Assembly (NCBI RefSeq): GCF_009735645.1
Contig: NZ_CP032550.1
Location: 2,666,001-2,730,000 of the forward strand
Length of the DNA stretch: 64,000 nucleotides
From: Microbacterium oryzae
Lineage (GTDB): Bacteria; Actinomycetota; Actinomycetes; Actinomycetales; Microbacteriaceae
Direction of reading: 5' to 3'
A program made the position numbers and the translations under genes. Positions 31,734 to 39,751 of this stretch are shown in pieces. How positions within the stretch are numbered: the first letter of the stretch is position 1; each line of letters begins with the position of its first letter. The notes beneath the pieces were generated by a model. That model made no database searches, had not been told where the DNA came from, and saw only the letters and a program-made list of their open reading frames with translations.

Positions 31734-32294
31734 ATGGACAGCGGATGGGTTGCTCAGCCGTCGGTCGACGACGCCGCCGTGACGACCGCCACGGGGCGCG
31801 GATGGCCGGAGTGGGTCGAGCGCATCGACGCCGGTCCCGGGCCTGACGCCGGCCACACTGCGATCGCCCGATGGCTCGTCGACGACGAGAACGTCGACCC
31901 GTGGTGGGCGCAGGCCGTCACCGTCGGCTACGAGCGGATCCGCGGGCTGCGTCTCCCCGGCCAGATGCCCGACGGCACCTTCAGCGTCTCCCGCAGCCGG
32001 ACCATCCTCGTGCAGGCGGAGACCTTCCGCGCCGCGCTGCTCGATGACGACCTGCGGCGCGACCTGCTCCCCGGCCTGGAGACACGGCTGGTGTCGAAGC
32101 CCGAGACGAAGCGGCTGCGCTTCCGCGTGATGTACGACGGGAAGAGCGCGGGCGACGTCGTGTTCGCCGCCGAGGTCGCCGGGGAGACGACGAAGCTCAC
32201 TGTGACGCACGAGAAGCTCCCCACGATCGACGAGGCGGAGTGGTGGAAGGCGCACTGGGCGTCCTGGCTCGATGGAGTGGGACCCAGCCGCTGA
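31734..32294 (+). CDS. DUF4287-like / SRPBCC-like two-part protein
   Basis: A 186-residue protein. Residues 20-75 (TGRGWPEWVERIDAGPGPDA, then WLVDDENVDPWWAQAVTVGYE) resemble the DUF4287-type module found in front of AHSA1/SRPBCC domains. The C-terminal half (LRFRVMYDGKSAGDVVFAAE to WWKAHWASWLDGVG) looks like the end of such a domain, where a final WW...W pattern is common. No enzymatic residues can be named. A TAGAGT hexamer 6 nt upstream suggests a leaderless transcript. A separate, single-domain DUF4287 protein occurs at 61943. It converges with the siderophore-interacting protein gene, stops 9 bp apart. Confidence 0.65.
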   Translation: MDSGWVAQPSVDDAAVTTATGRGWPEWVERIDAGPGPDAGHTAIARWLVDDENVDPWWAQAVTVGYERIRGLRLPGQMPDGTFSVSRSRTILVQAETFRAALLDDDLRRDLLPGLETRLVSKPETKRLRFRVMYDGKSAGDVVFAAEVAGETTKLTVTHEKLPTIDEAEWWKAHWASWLDGVGPSR

Positions 32295-32303
32295 GGCCGG
32301 CCG

Positions 32304-33092
32304 CTAGTGCGCGGCGTGGTACGTCGCGCCGCTCTCGTCCGCCTTCCAGTACCCCTTGATCACCGCGCGCTCGGGGTCGATGCCCCAGCGCCCGGCGACG
32401 AGCGCACGGCCAGCCTTCACGACCGCCTGCTCGGCCGCGATGAACGCGAACACGTCGCCCTCCGGGCGGTCCGTCTCCGTCAGCTGGTCGAGACGCGCGA
32501 TGAGCGCCGCGCTCGGGGCGGCGCCGTCGCGGTGAAGGTACTCGACCGGCACCGGCGCGTCGATCGCCACCTCGTGCGCGGCATCCGCCACCTCGACGAG
32601 GATCCGCGCGCTCGCGCCATCCGGAATCGCCGCCGCGAAGCGCCGGATCTGCGGGATGGCGGTCTCATCTCCCGCGAGGAACCAGGCCTCGGGTGCGCCC
32701 TCGATCCGGCACGTGCCGCGCGGCCCGCCGACCCCGAGGAGTGAGCCGAGGGGCGCCGTCGCGGCCCAGACGCCGGCGACGCCCGCGTCGCCGTGGACGG
32801 CGAACTCGAGGTCGAGCCAGTCCTCGCCCCACTGCAGCGGGGTGAACTCGCGCGACGGCGACTCGCGCAGCTCGGCAACGCTCGCCGGCTCGCCCTCGGG
32901 GAAGAAGATGCGGATGTGATCGTCGTCGCCGAGCCCCTCGCCGAAGCCCGCGAGGTCATCGCCCTGCACCCGCACGCGGACGTAGTCCGGCGCGATCCAG
33001 TCCCTCGCGACGAGACGCGTGAGGCGGAAGCGGAGCTCGAGACGAGTGCGCTCGAGCGAGAACGTGATGACGGCGGGATTCGACAGGGTCAT
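32304..33092 (-). CDS. Siderophore-interacting protein (FAD/NAD(P)H ferric-siderophore reductase)
   Basis: A 262-residue protein of the SIP (ViuB/FpvC-like) family: an N-terminal FAD-binding barrel from about residue 17 (LARDWIAPDYVRVRVQGDDL region) and a C-terminal NAD(P)-binding half with WFLAGDETAIPQIRRF and FAFIAAEQAVVKAGR. It reduces or removes iron from imported ferric siderophores in the cytoplasm. A TAACCT hexamer 7 nt before the ATG overlaps an IdeR/DtxR-like box, so it should be repressed by iron. It is divergent from the uptake operon across two such boxes. Confidence 0.92.
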   Translation of the reverse strand: MTLSNPAVITFSLERTRLELRFRLTRLVARDWIAPDYVRVRVQGDDLAGFGEGLGDDDHIRIFFPEGEPASVAELRESPSREFTPLQWGEDWLDLEFAVHGDAGVAGVWAATAPLGSLLGVGGPRGTCRIEGAPEAWFLAGDETAIPQIRRFAAAIPDGASARILVEVADAAHEVAIDAPVPVEYLHRDGAAPSAALIARLDQLTETDRPEGDVFAFIAAEQAVVKAGRALVAGRWGIDPERAVIKGYWKADESGATYHAAH

Positions 33093-33097
33093 AGAAG

Positions 33098-33116
33098 TTA
33101 GGTTAGCCTTCCTTCG
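33098..33116. promoter_or_regulatory. IdeR/DtxR-like iron box 1
   Basis: TTAGGTTAGCCTTCCTTCG agrees with the IdeR consensus at about 14 of 19 positions. The minus-strand -10 TAACCT (33100-33105) of the siderophore-interacting protein gene lies inside it. Confidence 0.65.
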
Positions 33117-33122
33117 ATCCGG

Positions 33123-33141
33123 TTAGGTTGCGCTTACCTGA
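33123..33141. promoter_or_regulatory. IdeR/DtxR-like iron box 2
   Basis: TTAGGTTGCGCTTACCTGA agrees with the IdeR consensus at about 15 of 19 positions, 90 bp upstream of the binding-protein start codon and 6 bp from box 1. Confidence 0.72.
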
Positions 33142-33231
33142 GTGAGACACCTCGGCGCGAGGCGCCGCCGGCATCGTCCCCCACATCGAGACCGCGGAAG
33201 ACACCGCGCTCTCCCTTCCAGGAGGCACAGC

Positions 33232-34257
33232 ATGCACATCACCCGTCCGATCGCGACGCTCTCGCTCGTCGCGGCATCCGCTCTCGTCCTCGCGGGCTGC
33301 TCGTCCGCCGGCGAGGAGGCGGCCGAAGCCGCAGATGCTCCCACCGCATCGGAGGCGGAGACCGTGGAGTTCTCGTGGGACCGCAATATCGCCGGCGAGG
33401 ACGAGGAGCCGGAGCTCGAGAAGACGACGGTCGAGGTGCCGAAGAATCCGGAGAAGATCGTCGCCTTCGAGATGTCGACGGTCGACACGATCGGTGCTCT
33501 CGGCGGCGAGGTCGCCGGTGCCCCGCTCGACTCCGTGCCCGACTACCTCCAGGACGCCCTCGCCGACGACGCCTTCAACGCGGGCACCCTCTTCGAGGCT
33601 GACCTCATCGAGATCGAGGCGCAGCAGCCCGACCTCATCGTCATCGGCGGGCGCTCGTCCGGGCTCTACGAGGACCTGAGCGAGATCGCCCCCACCATCG
33701 ACCTCGGCATCGCCGGCACGTACACCGAGACGCTCGAGCGCAACGTCACGTTCCTCGGCGAGGTGCTCGGCGCCGAGGACGAGGCCGCCAGCGCGCTCGA
33801 AGACCTCGAGGCGGGGATCGACGAGGCCAAGGCGGTCACGGCCGAAGCCGGCACCGGCCTCGGCGTCATGGTGTCGGGCGGCGAGCTCAGCGCCCTCGCC
33901 CCGTCTGAGCAGGGCGGCGGCAGCGCCAACGTCCGCGGCGGCCTGCTGTACGACGTCTTCGGCGTCGAGCCCGTCGTGGAGGACATCGCCTCCGCCACCC
34001 ACGGCGAGCCGGTCTCGTTCGAGTTCCTCCTCGAGAAGAACCCCGACACGCTGTGGGTCGTCGACCGCGACGTCGCCACCGGCGAGGCCGAGGCGGGTGC
34101 GGCGGCGGAGGTGCTCGACAACGACATCGTCAAGCAGACCGCGGCGGCTCAGAACGACCGCATCGTCTACCTCGACCCGGTCGCCTGGTACATCGTCTAC
34201 GGCGGCATCGAGACAACGCAGCTGCTCATCGACGACGTGATGCAGATCGCGTCCTGA
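33232..34257 (+). CDS. Ferric-siderophore ABC transporter substrate-binding lipoprotein
   Basis: A 341-residue secreted lipoprotein. The signal peptide ends in LVLAGCSS (Cys23 lipidation), followed by an acidic linker and a FhuD/FecB-type periplasmic-binding fold starting about residue 63 with PEKIVAFEMSTVDTIGALG. The length fits Fe-siderophore binders such as those for catecholates or hydroxamates; the ligand is unknown. AGGAGG precedes the ATG at 33232. It is the first gene of an uptake operon with two permeases and an ATPase, facing the siderophore-interacting protein gene, with two iron boxes between. Confidence 0.94.
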   Translation: MHITRPIATLSLVAASALVLAGCSSAGEEAAEAADAPTASEAETVEFSWDRNIAGEDEEPELEKTTVEVPKNPEKIVAFEMSTVDTIGALGGEVAGAPLDSVPDYLQDALADDAFNAGTLFEADLIEIEAQQPDLIVIGGRSSGLYEDLSEIAPTIDLGIAGTYTETLERNVTFLGEVLGAEDEAASALEDLEAGIDEAKAVTAEAGTGLGVMVSGGELSALAPSEQGGGSANVRGGLLYDVFGVEPVVEDIASATHGEPVSFEFLLEKNPDTLWVVDRDVATGEAEAGAAAEVLDNDIVKQTAAAQNDRIVYLDPVAWYIVYGGIETTQLLIDDVMQIAS

Positions 34258-34276
34258 TCGGTTCACTCGATCGACC

Positions 34277-35296
34277 GTGACCCTCACCGCCTCGGCGCCG
34301 ACGAGCGCCCCCGCCCCCACCCGCCCTCGGCGGACGTGGGTGGGGGCGCTCATCGGCGCGTGCCTCGTGGCGCTCGTCGGCGTCAGCCTGTTCGTCGGCG
34401 TCTCCGACGTGTCGCCGCTGTCGCTCCTCACCGGCGGGCCCGACAGCAGCGCGGCCTACCTGCTCGTCGCGAGCCGCATCCCGCGGACGCTCGCGGCCAT
34501 CCTCGTGGGCGCCTCGCTCGGCATCGCCGGCCTCATCATGCAGATGCTCGTCCGCAACCGCTTCGTCGAGCCCGGCACGACCGGGGTCAGCGAGTTCGCC
34601 ACCCTCGGCATGCTCGTCACGATCGTCTTCTGGCCCGGGATGGCCGTGGTCGGGAAGATGGGCGTGGCGGCGGTCTTCGGGCTCGTCGGCACCTGGGTCT
34701 TCCTCCGCGTCGTGCGGGCAGTGCCCGTCCGGCAGCTCGTGCTCGTGCCGCTCGTCGGCATCATGCTCGGCGGGGTGGTCGGCGCGGTCACGACCTTCTT
34801 CGCGTACCGGCTCGACCTCCTGCAGTCGCTCGGACAGTGGGCGCAGGGCAGCTTCGCCACCGTGATGCAGGGGCGCTACGAGATGCTCTGGGTCGCCGGC
34901 GTCATGGTCGTGGTGGCGTGGTTCGCCGCCGACCGGTTCAGCGTCATCGGCATGGGGGAGGAGTTCGCGACGAACCTGGGGCTCGACTACCGCCGCGTGG
35001 TCGCCGTCGGGATGGTCATCGTCGCCGTCATCACCGCCGCCGTGCTCGTCACCGCCGGGATGATCCCGTTCCTCGGGCTTGTCGTCCCCAACGTCGTCAG
35101 CCTCATCATCGGCGACAACGTGCGCCGGTCCATCCCGTGGGTCGCCGGTCTCGGCGCGGTCTTCGTCGTCGGATGCGACATCGTCGCGCGCGTCGTGCGC
35201 TTCCCGTACGAGATCCCGCTGTCGGTCATCGTCGGCATCGTGGGCGCCCTGCTCTTCCTCTGGCTGCTGCTGCGAAGGAGGAGCCGTGCTCACTGA
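34277..35296 (+). CDS. Iron-siderophore ABC transporter permease (FecCD family)
   Basis: A 339-residue permease with about nine or ten membrane helices. RIPRTLAAILVGASLGIAGL is the FecCD-family signature, followed by a GTTGVSEFATLG region for coupling. The GTG at 34277 has no strong ribosome site and lies 19 bp after the binding-protein stop, suggesting coupled translation. It pairs with the next permease as a heterodimeric channel. The last 11 bp overlap the next gene. Confidence 0.93.
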   Translation: MTLTASAPTSAPAPTRPRRTWVGALIGACLVALVGVSLFVGVSDVSPLSLLTGGPDSSAAYLLVASRIPRTLAAILVGASLGIAGLIMQMLVRNRFVEPGTTGVSEFATLGMLVTIVFWPGMAVVGKMGVAAVFGLVGTWVFLRVVRAVPVRQLVLVPLVGIMLGGVVGAVTTFFAYRLDLLQSLGQWAQGSFATVMQGRYEMLWVAGVMVVVAWFAADRFSVIGMGEEFATNLGLDYRRVVAVGMVIVAVITAAVLVTAGMIPFLGLVVPNVVSLIIGDNVRRSIPWVAGLGAVFVVGCDIVARVVRFPYEIPLSVIVGIVGALLFLWLLLRRRSRAH

Positions 35297-36284
35297 GACC
35301 GCACCCGCGCCATCCGCACGCGTCGTCGCTCTCTGGCGACGGCCATCCGCTCGTCTCTCGCTGCTCGTCGCGGCCGTGCTCGCGCTGATCGCGACCTACC
35401 TCTTCACCGACGTGCCGGGATCGCTCGCCTTCGCGCTCAAGGTGCGCGGGCTCTCGGTGCTCGCGATGGTCGTCGTCGCGACGGCGGTCGGCGTCTCGAC
35501 GGTGATCTTCCACACGCTCACGCAGAACCGCATCCTCACGCCGTCGATCATGGGGTTCGACGCGTTCTACGTGCTCATCTCCACGATCGTGGTCTTCTTC
35601 TTCGGCTCGGCGTCGTTCCTGCGGATGGACGCGCTCACCCTGTGGGCCGTGCAGCTGGTCGTGATGGTGGCCTTCAGCGTGGTGCTCTTCACCTGGATGT
35701 TCGGCGGGAAGCGGCGCTCCATCCATCTCATGCTGCTCGTCGGCATCGTGCTCGGCACGTTCTTCCGGAGCTTCACGGAGTGGATGCAGCGGATGCTCGA
35801 TCCGCTCGACTTCCAGGTGCTGTCGGACGCGATGTTCGCCTCGCTCACCCGGCCCGACGAGACGCTCCTGCTGCTCACGGCCATCCTCGTCGCGGCCGCC
35901 TGCGCCGCGGTCGTGCCCCTGCTGCGGACCCTCGACGTCCTCACCCTCGGCGAACCCGCCGCCGTCGGGCTCGGCGTGAACCACCGACGCGTGGTCATGG
36001 CGCTGTTCGGCATCGTGTCGGTCATGGTCGCCGCGTCGACGGCGCTCGTCGGACCCATCCTCTTCTTCGGGCTCATCGTCGCGAACCTCGCATACTCGTA
36101 CGCCGGCACCTTCCGCCACGCGTGGACGCTGCCGACCGCCGCCCTGCTCGGCGTCGTGTGCCTGCTCGGCGGCCAGCTCGTGCTCGAGCAGATCTTCGCG
36201 TTCGGCGGCAGCCTGTCGATGGTCATCGAGTTCGCCGGCGGGCTCTTCTTCCTCTTCCTCGTTCTGCGAAAGGGGGCGCGATGA
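35286..36284 (+). CDS. Iron-siderophore ABC transporter permease, second subunit (FecCD family)
   Basis: A 332-residue permease homologous to the preceding one, with TLTQNRILTPSIMGFDAFYV and GEPAAVGLGVNHRRVVM family features. AAGGAGGAG lies just before the GTG at 35286, inside the end of the first permease gene, which gives an 11-bp overlap and coupled synthesis. Its stop overlaps the ATPase start as ATGA. Confidence 0.93.
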   Translation: MLTETAPAPSARVVALWRRPSARLSLLVAAVLALIATYLFTDVPGSLAFALKVRGLSVLAMVVVATAVGVSTVIFHTLTQNRILTPSIMGFDAFYVLISTIVVFFFGSASFLRMDALTLWAVQLVVMVAFSVVLFTWMFGGKRRSIHLMLLVGIVLGTFFRSFTEWMQRMLDPLDFQVLSDAMFASLTRPDETLLLLTAILVAAACAAVVPLLRTLDVLTLGEPAAVGLGVNHRRVVMALFGIVSVMVAASTALVGPILFFGLIVANLAYSYAGTFRHAWTLPTAALLGVVCLLGGQLVLEQIFAFGGSLSMVIEFAGGLFFLFLVLRKGAR

Positions 36285-37039
36285 TCGCGCTCGAGAACGC
36301 CACCAAGCGCTACGGGCGTCAGACCGTGCTCGACGACGTGTCGATCGCGTTCGGCGACGAGGGCGTGACCGCACTCATCGGGCCGAACGGTGCGGGCAAG
36401 TCGACGCTCTTCGGGCTCGTCGGGCGGCTCATCCCACCCGACGCTGGCCGCGTCACGGTCGACGGGACGGAGGTCGCGAAGGCGGCGTCGTCAGACCTCG
36501 CCAAGCGCCTCGCGGTGCTGCGGCAGGACAATCACATCTCCGCGAGGCTGACCGTGCACGACCTGGTGGAGTTCGGGCGCTTCCCGCACTCGAAGGGGCG
36601 CCACACCGCCGTCGACCGCGAGCACATCGAGCGCGCGATCGACTACCTCGACCTGCAGGCGTACCGCGACCGGTTCCTCGACGAGCTGTCGGGCGGGCAA
36701 CGCCAGCGCGCGTTCATCGCCATGGTTCTCGCACAGGACACGAAGTACGTGCTGCTGGACGAGCCGCTCAACAACCTCGACCTCAAGCACATGACCGAGA
36801 TCATGCGGCTGGTGCGGCGGATGGCCGATGAGCTCGGCAAGCGCATCATCGTCGTGCTGCACGACATCAACTTCGCCGCGACGTACTCCGACCGCATCGT
36901 CGCGATGCGCCAAGGCCGAGTCGTCGCGGATGCTCCCGCGGCGGAGATCATGCGCCCGGACGTGCTCGAGGCCGTGTACGACACCGCGGTCGATGTGCGG
37001 CAGATCGACGGCAAGCCCGTCGCGCTCTACTACGGGTAG
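36281..37039 (+). CDS. Iron-siderophore ABC transporter ATP-binding protein
   Basis: A 252-residue FecE-type ATPase. Walker A GPNGAGKST is at about residues 34-42, the signature LSGGQRQR near 139-146 and Walker B YVLLDEP near 158-165, followed by the switch His in VVLHDINF. The ATG overlaps the preceding permease stop by 4 bp. It completes the four-gene importer for ferric siderophores; no siderophore biosynthesis genes are visible in the window, so it may import foreign siderophores. A 73-bp repeat array begins 13 bp downstream. Confidence 0.95.
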   Translation: MIALENATKRYGRQTVLDDVSIAFGDEGVTALIGPNGAGKSTLFGLVGRLIPPDAGRVTVDGTEVAKAASSDLAKRLAVLRQDNHISARLTVHDLVEFGRFPHSKGRHTAVDREHIERAIDYLDLQAYRDRFLDELSGGQRQRAFIAMVLAQDTKYVLLDEPLNNLDLKHMTEIMRLVRRMADELGKRIIVVLHDINFAATYSDRIVAMRQGRVVADAPAAEIMRPDVLEAVYDTAVDVRQIDGKPVALYYG

Positions 37040-37051
37040 CGCGGCCGGGGC

Positions 37052-37258
37052 TCGGTGGTGCGGAACTCTCGCATACGGCGGCCATTCGGTGAGTTCGGCA
37101 CCACTGAATCGAGGGGCGGAGCCTTCGGTGGTGCGGTTCTCGCGTATACGGGCCCCTAAGCGTGAGTTCGGCACCACCGGATCGAGGGCGCGCGCGCTCG
37201 GTGGTGCGGTTCTCGCGTAGAGCGCGGCCTATCGGCGAGCTCGGCACCACCGAACCGA
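37052..37258. repeat. Hairpin repeat array, 73 bp x 3
   Basis: Three units begin at 37052, 37125 and 37198, exactly 73 bp apart. Each starts TCGGTGGTGCGG and contains near position 46-56 the complementary GGCACCACTGA or GGCACCACCGA, so each can fold into a long hairpin with a loop of about 35 nt. Middle portions share TCTCGC and GAG[TC]TCGG. The array fills the gap between the siderophore ATPase gene and the convergent small membrane protein gene. Confidence 0.88.
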
Positions 37259-37287
37259 GCGTGCACCGAACGCTCGACCCGCCGCCG

Positions 37288-37482
37288 CTACAGCTCGATG
37301 CCGTGCCCCTCGTCGTTCACGCCCTGATTGTCACCGCGACGCGACTCGAGCGACAGGAACAGGATCAGGCCGACCACGAGGCCGAGGATGAGCCCGAGCC
37401 ACACGTTGCCGAGGATGAGCCCCACGACCACCGCCAGCACGAGGACGCCGATGGCCACGAGAACCGTGCGGGAGCGAGTCAT
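37288..37482 (-). CDS. Small membrane protein, 64 residues
   Basis: A short protein with two membrane segments: VLVAIGVLVLAVVVGLILG (residues 7-25) and the following WLGLILGLVVGLILFLSLE, then a polar, acidic tail. It resembles many small uncharacterised actinobacterial membrane proteins; the function is unknown. A CATGAT hexamer 6 nt before the ATG at 37482 could be a weak leaderless promoter. It is convergent with the siderophore ATPase gene across the hairpin repeat array, and downstream (same strand) of the AlkA-type glycosylase gene, 21 bp away, possibly cotranscribed. Confidence 0.75.
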   Translation of the reverse strand: MTRSRTVLVAIGVLVLAVVVGLILGNVWLGLILGLVVGLILFLSLESRRGDNQGVNDEGHGIEL

Positions 37483-37503
37483 GGCTCCATCATGCCCCGC
37501 GGT

Positions 37504-38487
37504 TCAACGGTTGCGGTGGTCCTCCATGTGCAGGCGCGGTGCGCGACGCGGCTCGCTTACCCCCGACGCGAGCAGCAGCCGGATGACGCGGTGCCGGTGG
37601 CCGCGCCACGGCTCGAGCAGCTCCAGCATGCCGTCGTCGTCGGTGCGGGTGCCCGTCAGCGCATAGCCGACCTGATGCGCGAGGTGGAAGTCGCCCACGC
37701 TCACGGCATCGGGGTCGCCGAGCGCGCGGATCCTCGTCTCCGAGGCCGTCCAGACGCCGATCCCGCGGATGGCCGTGAGCGCGCGATCCCGGCCCTCGCC
37801 ATCCGAGGCGGCCAGGGTGGCGCGCACGAGCGACGGCCCACGGCGCGCAGCCTCGACGATCGTGCGCGACTGCGGCGGCTCGAGGCCCGCGCGATGCCAT
37901 GCCCAGGAGGGGATGAGCCGCCACCCATCGATGGTCGGCGGGGCGAACATCGGGCGCGGCGTCGGCCCGGGCACGCGCTCGCCGAACCAGGTCACGAGGC
38001 TGCGCCACGCACCGAACGCCTGCTGCAGCGTCACCTTCTGCTCGGTGATCGCCTGCGCGAGCGCGTCGAAGAGCAGGTCGCTGCGCCCCAGCCGCACGCC
38101 CGGATAGCGGCGGTGCGCGTCTTCGACGAGCGGATGGCCGGACGGGTCGAAGCCGTCGTCATCGTCGAGCGCTCCGCAGAGCGCGGGCACCTGGCCGATC
38201 GCCCACGCGCGGCCCGGACCCCACGCGGCTGCTCGCACCGCGCCATCCGGCATCTGGCGCAGCGCCGTGCAGGCGACGCCCTCCGGCGTGCGGGTCGCGC
38301 GCCAGATCATCCCGTCGGCGAAGGCCTGAGCCGGGTCGCCCGGCCCGCGCTGGAACACGGCCACCGTGGCGAAGAGGTTCAGCGGCCGCCGCGGTCGGTA
38401 CACCGTCTCCAGGCGTGGTCCGGCATCCGGCCTCGGGTCGCGCTCACGGGTCGCGAAGCGCGACTCGAGCGCGGCCGGGGGGATCAT
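37504..38487 (-). CDS. DNA-3-methyladenine glycosylase II-like protein (HhH-GPD, AlkA type)
   Basis: A 327-residue base-excision repair glycosylase. The domain features AITEQKVTLQQAFGAWR (146 onward), the helix-hairpin-helix GIGVWTA (242-248) and a catalytic Asp in SVGDFHLA (Asp266) match the AlkA-like branch, which removes alkylated bases such as 3-methyladenine. The N-terminal part is AlkA-like but diverged, so the exact substrate is uncertain. TAGCCT 6 nt upstream fixes the ATG at 38487 without a ribosome site. Confidence 0.87.
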   Translation of the reverse strand: MIPPAALESRFATRERDPRPDAGPRLETVYRPRRPLNLFATVAVFQRGPGDPAQAFADGMIWRATRTPEGVACTALRQMPDGAVRAAAWGPGRAWAIGQVPALCGALDDDDGFDPSGHPLVEDAHRRYPGVRLGRSDLLFDALAQAITEQKVTLQQAFGAWRSLVTWFGERVPGPTPRPMFAPPTIDGWRLIPSWAWHRAGLEPPQSRTIVEAARRGPSLVRATLAASDGEGRDRALTAIRGIGVWTASETRIRALGDPDAVSVGDFHLAHQVGYALTGTRTDDDGMLELLEPWRGHRHRVIRLLLASGVSEPRRAPRLHMEDHRNR

Positions 38488-38493
38488 GCCGCC

Positions 38494-38499
38494 AGGCTA
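38494..38499 (-). promoter_or_regulatory. -10 hexamer of the AlkA-type gene (leaderless)
   Basis: TAGCCT on the minus strand, 6 nt before ATG 38487. Confidence 0.6.
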
Positions 38500-38551
38500 C
38501 GCCGCGCGTCCGACAAACTCGTGGACCCGTCGCGGGGCAGACCCGTCGACG

Positions 38552-39289
38552 TCAGAAGCGGTCGGGCGAAGGAGCGCCGGCGCCGTAGCGGATCGTGACG
38601 TCGGCGTGCCGGTCGAAGCGGTAGCCGGCACCGCGCACGGTGCGGACGATGTCCTCGTAGCGGCCGAGCTTCGCGCGCAGGCGACGCACGTGCACGTCGA
38701 TCGTGCGCTCACCGGGAGCCTCGTCGTCGCTCTGCGCCTGCCAGAGCGACTCGACGAGCTCGGTGCGCTCGATGGTGCGGCCCTCGCGGAGGACGAGGTA
38801 CTGCAGCAGCTCGAACTCCTTGAACGTGAGCGCCGCGGACTCGCCGTCCAGCAGCACGCGCTTGCGGGAGATGTCGACGACGACGCCCTGCGCGTGGTCG
38901 GGCTCGGTCGTCTCGGGCTGGATGCGCGCGACGGCTCCCGGCTCCTTGAGGGCGAGGCGCACGACGTCGACGTCGCGTCCGCCGGCCGACTGCGGCGCGA
39001 GGGCGACGGCCGCGTACGTCTCGGCGGAGGGGGAGAGCTCGGAGATCGTGCGACGCAGCGCCTCGACGATCGTGGAGAGCGAGACGCCGTCGGCGGCGGC
39101 CTTGATCTCGTCCAGACCGACGTAGAGGGCGAACCCGCGCGGGGCGACACCCGGCTGAGCGGCACCCGGCTGAGCGGTCGGCTGCGGCGCGACGTCGACG
39201 GAGTTCGGCACGGCGCGCAGGTGCGTCGGGCGCGTGGCGGGGCGGGCGGCGGGGATGGTCGTGGTGCGCTCGAGGAGGGAAGCGGACAT
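38552..39289 (-). CDS. Orphan winged-helix regulator (OmpR/PhoB-type DNA-binding domain, no receiver)
   Basis: A 245-residue protein whose C-terminus (about 138-226) is an OmpR/PhoB-type winged helix: ALTFKEFELLQYLVLREGRT, then RTIDVHVRRLRAKLG and TVRGAGYRFD. The N-terminal 55 residues are Pro/Ala-rich and probably disordered, and residues 55-125 do not show the Asp of a response-regulator receiver. Activation must therefore be non-canonical. No histidine kinase is adjacent. The ATG at 39289 follows AAGGA; an extension of 78 codons upstream is not protein-like. Confidence 0.85.
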   Translation of the reverse strand: MSASLLERTTTIPAARPATRPTHLRAVPNSVDVAPQPTAQPGAAQPGVAPRGFALYVGLDEIKAAADGVSLSTIVEALRRTISELSPSAETYAAVALAPQSAGGRDVDVVRLALKEPGAVARIQPETTEPDHAQGVVVDISRKRVLLDGESAALTFKEFELLQYLVLREGRTIERTELVESLWQAQSDDEAPGERTIDVHVRRLRAKLGRYEDIVRTVRGAGYRFDRHADVTIRYGAGAPSPDRF

Positions 39290-39751
39290 GATGATGGAAT
39301 CCTTCTGCGGGGGAACCGGGAGGGTTCGGTCGTGCTGAGAGTCGGCCGGATCGGCGGTGATCGCCTGATCTGGAGGACGGCCGGTGCCGGGTGCGGCGGT
39401 GTCGAAGGCTCCGAAGGAGTCGGAGCTCGGGGGCAAGGCGGTCATGCGGATCTCGCTGTGCCCTGTCGGTGCTGCTGAGGGGTTATCCGAGTCAGCGGCA
39501 CATTCGACAGCACGTGACAACACAGCCGGCCATCATCATGCCGGCAGTCCCGTTCGCCTCCTGGGCGGACAAGGGCTGTGTGCTGTCAGTCATGTCGCCG
39601 ATTATGTCCGGGCGTGTCGGCGCATGTCAAACGGAGACCGCATGTGACGGATTCCGTGACGAAAGATGACGGATCTGACGTCTCCGGGCGGGATGCGCGA
39701 GGCGATCTGCACACCGGCCCTCGGCCATCCCGCCGGGCGTAGTCTCGAATC
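39290..39751. other. 462-bp intergenic region upstream of the orphan winged-helix gene
   Basis: No convincing gene. At 39644-39680 there are four TGAC repeats spaced 9-12 bp apart (within GTGACGGATTCCGTGACG and ATGACGGATCTGACG), and TGACGGAT occurs twice. Such helical-phase direct repeats are typical binding sites of OmpR/PhoB-type regulators. Confidence 0.5.
39740..39745 (+). promoter_or_regulatory. -10 hexamer of the YjdJ-type gene (leaderless)
   Basis: TAGTCT, 6 nt before GTG 39752. Confidence 0.6.

Noticed and set aside
37052..37258. CRISPR array
   Set aside because: Units are hairpins of fixed 73-bp period with related loop sequences, not short identical repeats with unrelated spacers, and no cas genes are in the window.
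39290..39523. 78-residue N-terminal extension of the orphan winged-helix protein
   Set aside because: The extension is low-complexity and not protein-like, and AAGGA before ATG 39289 supports the shorter form.
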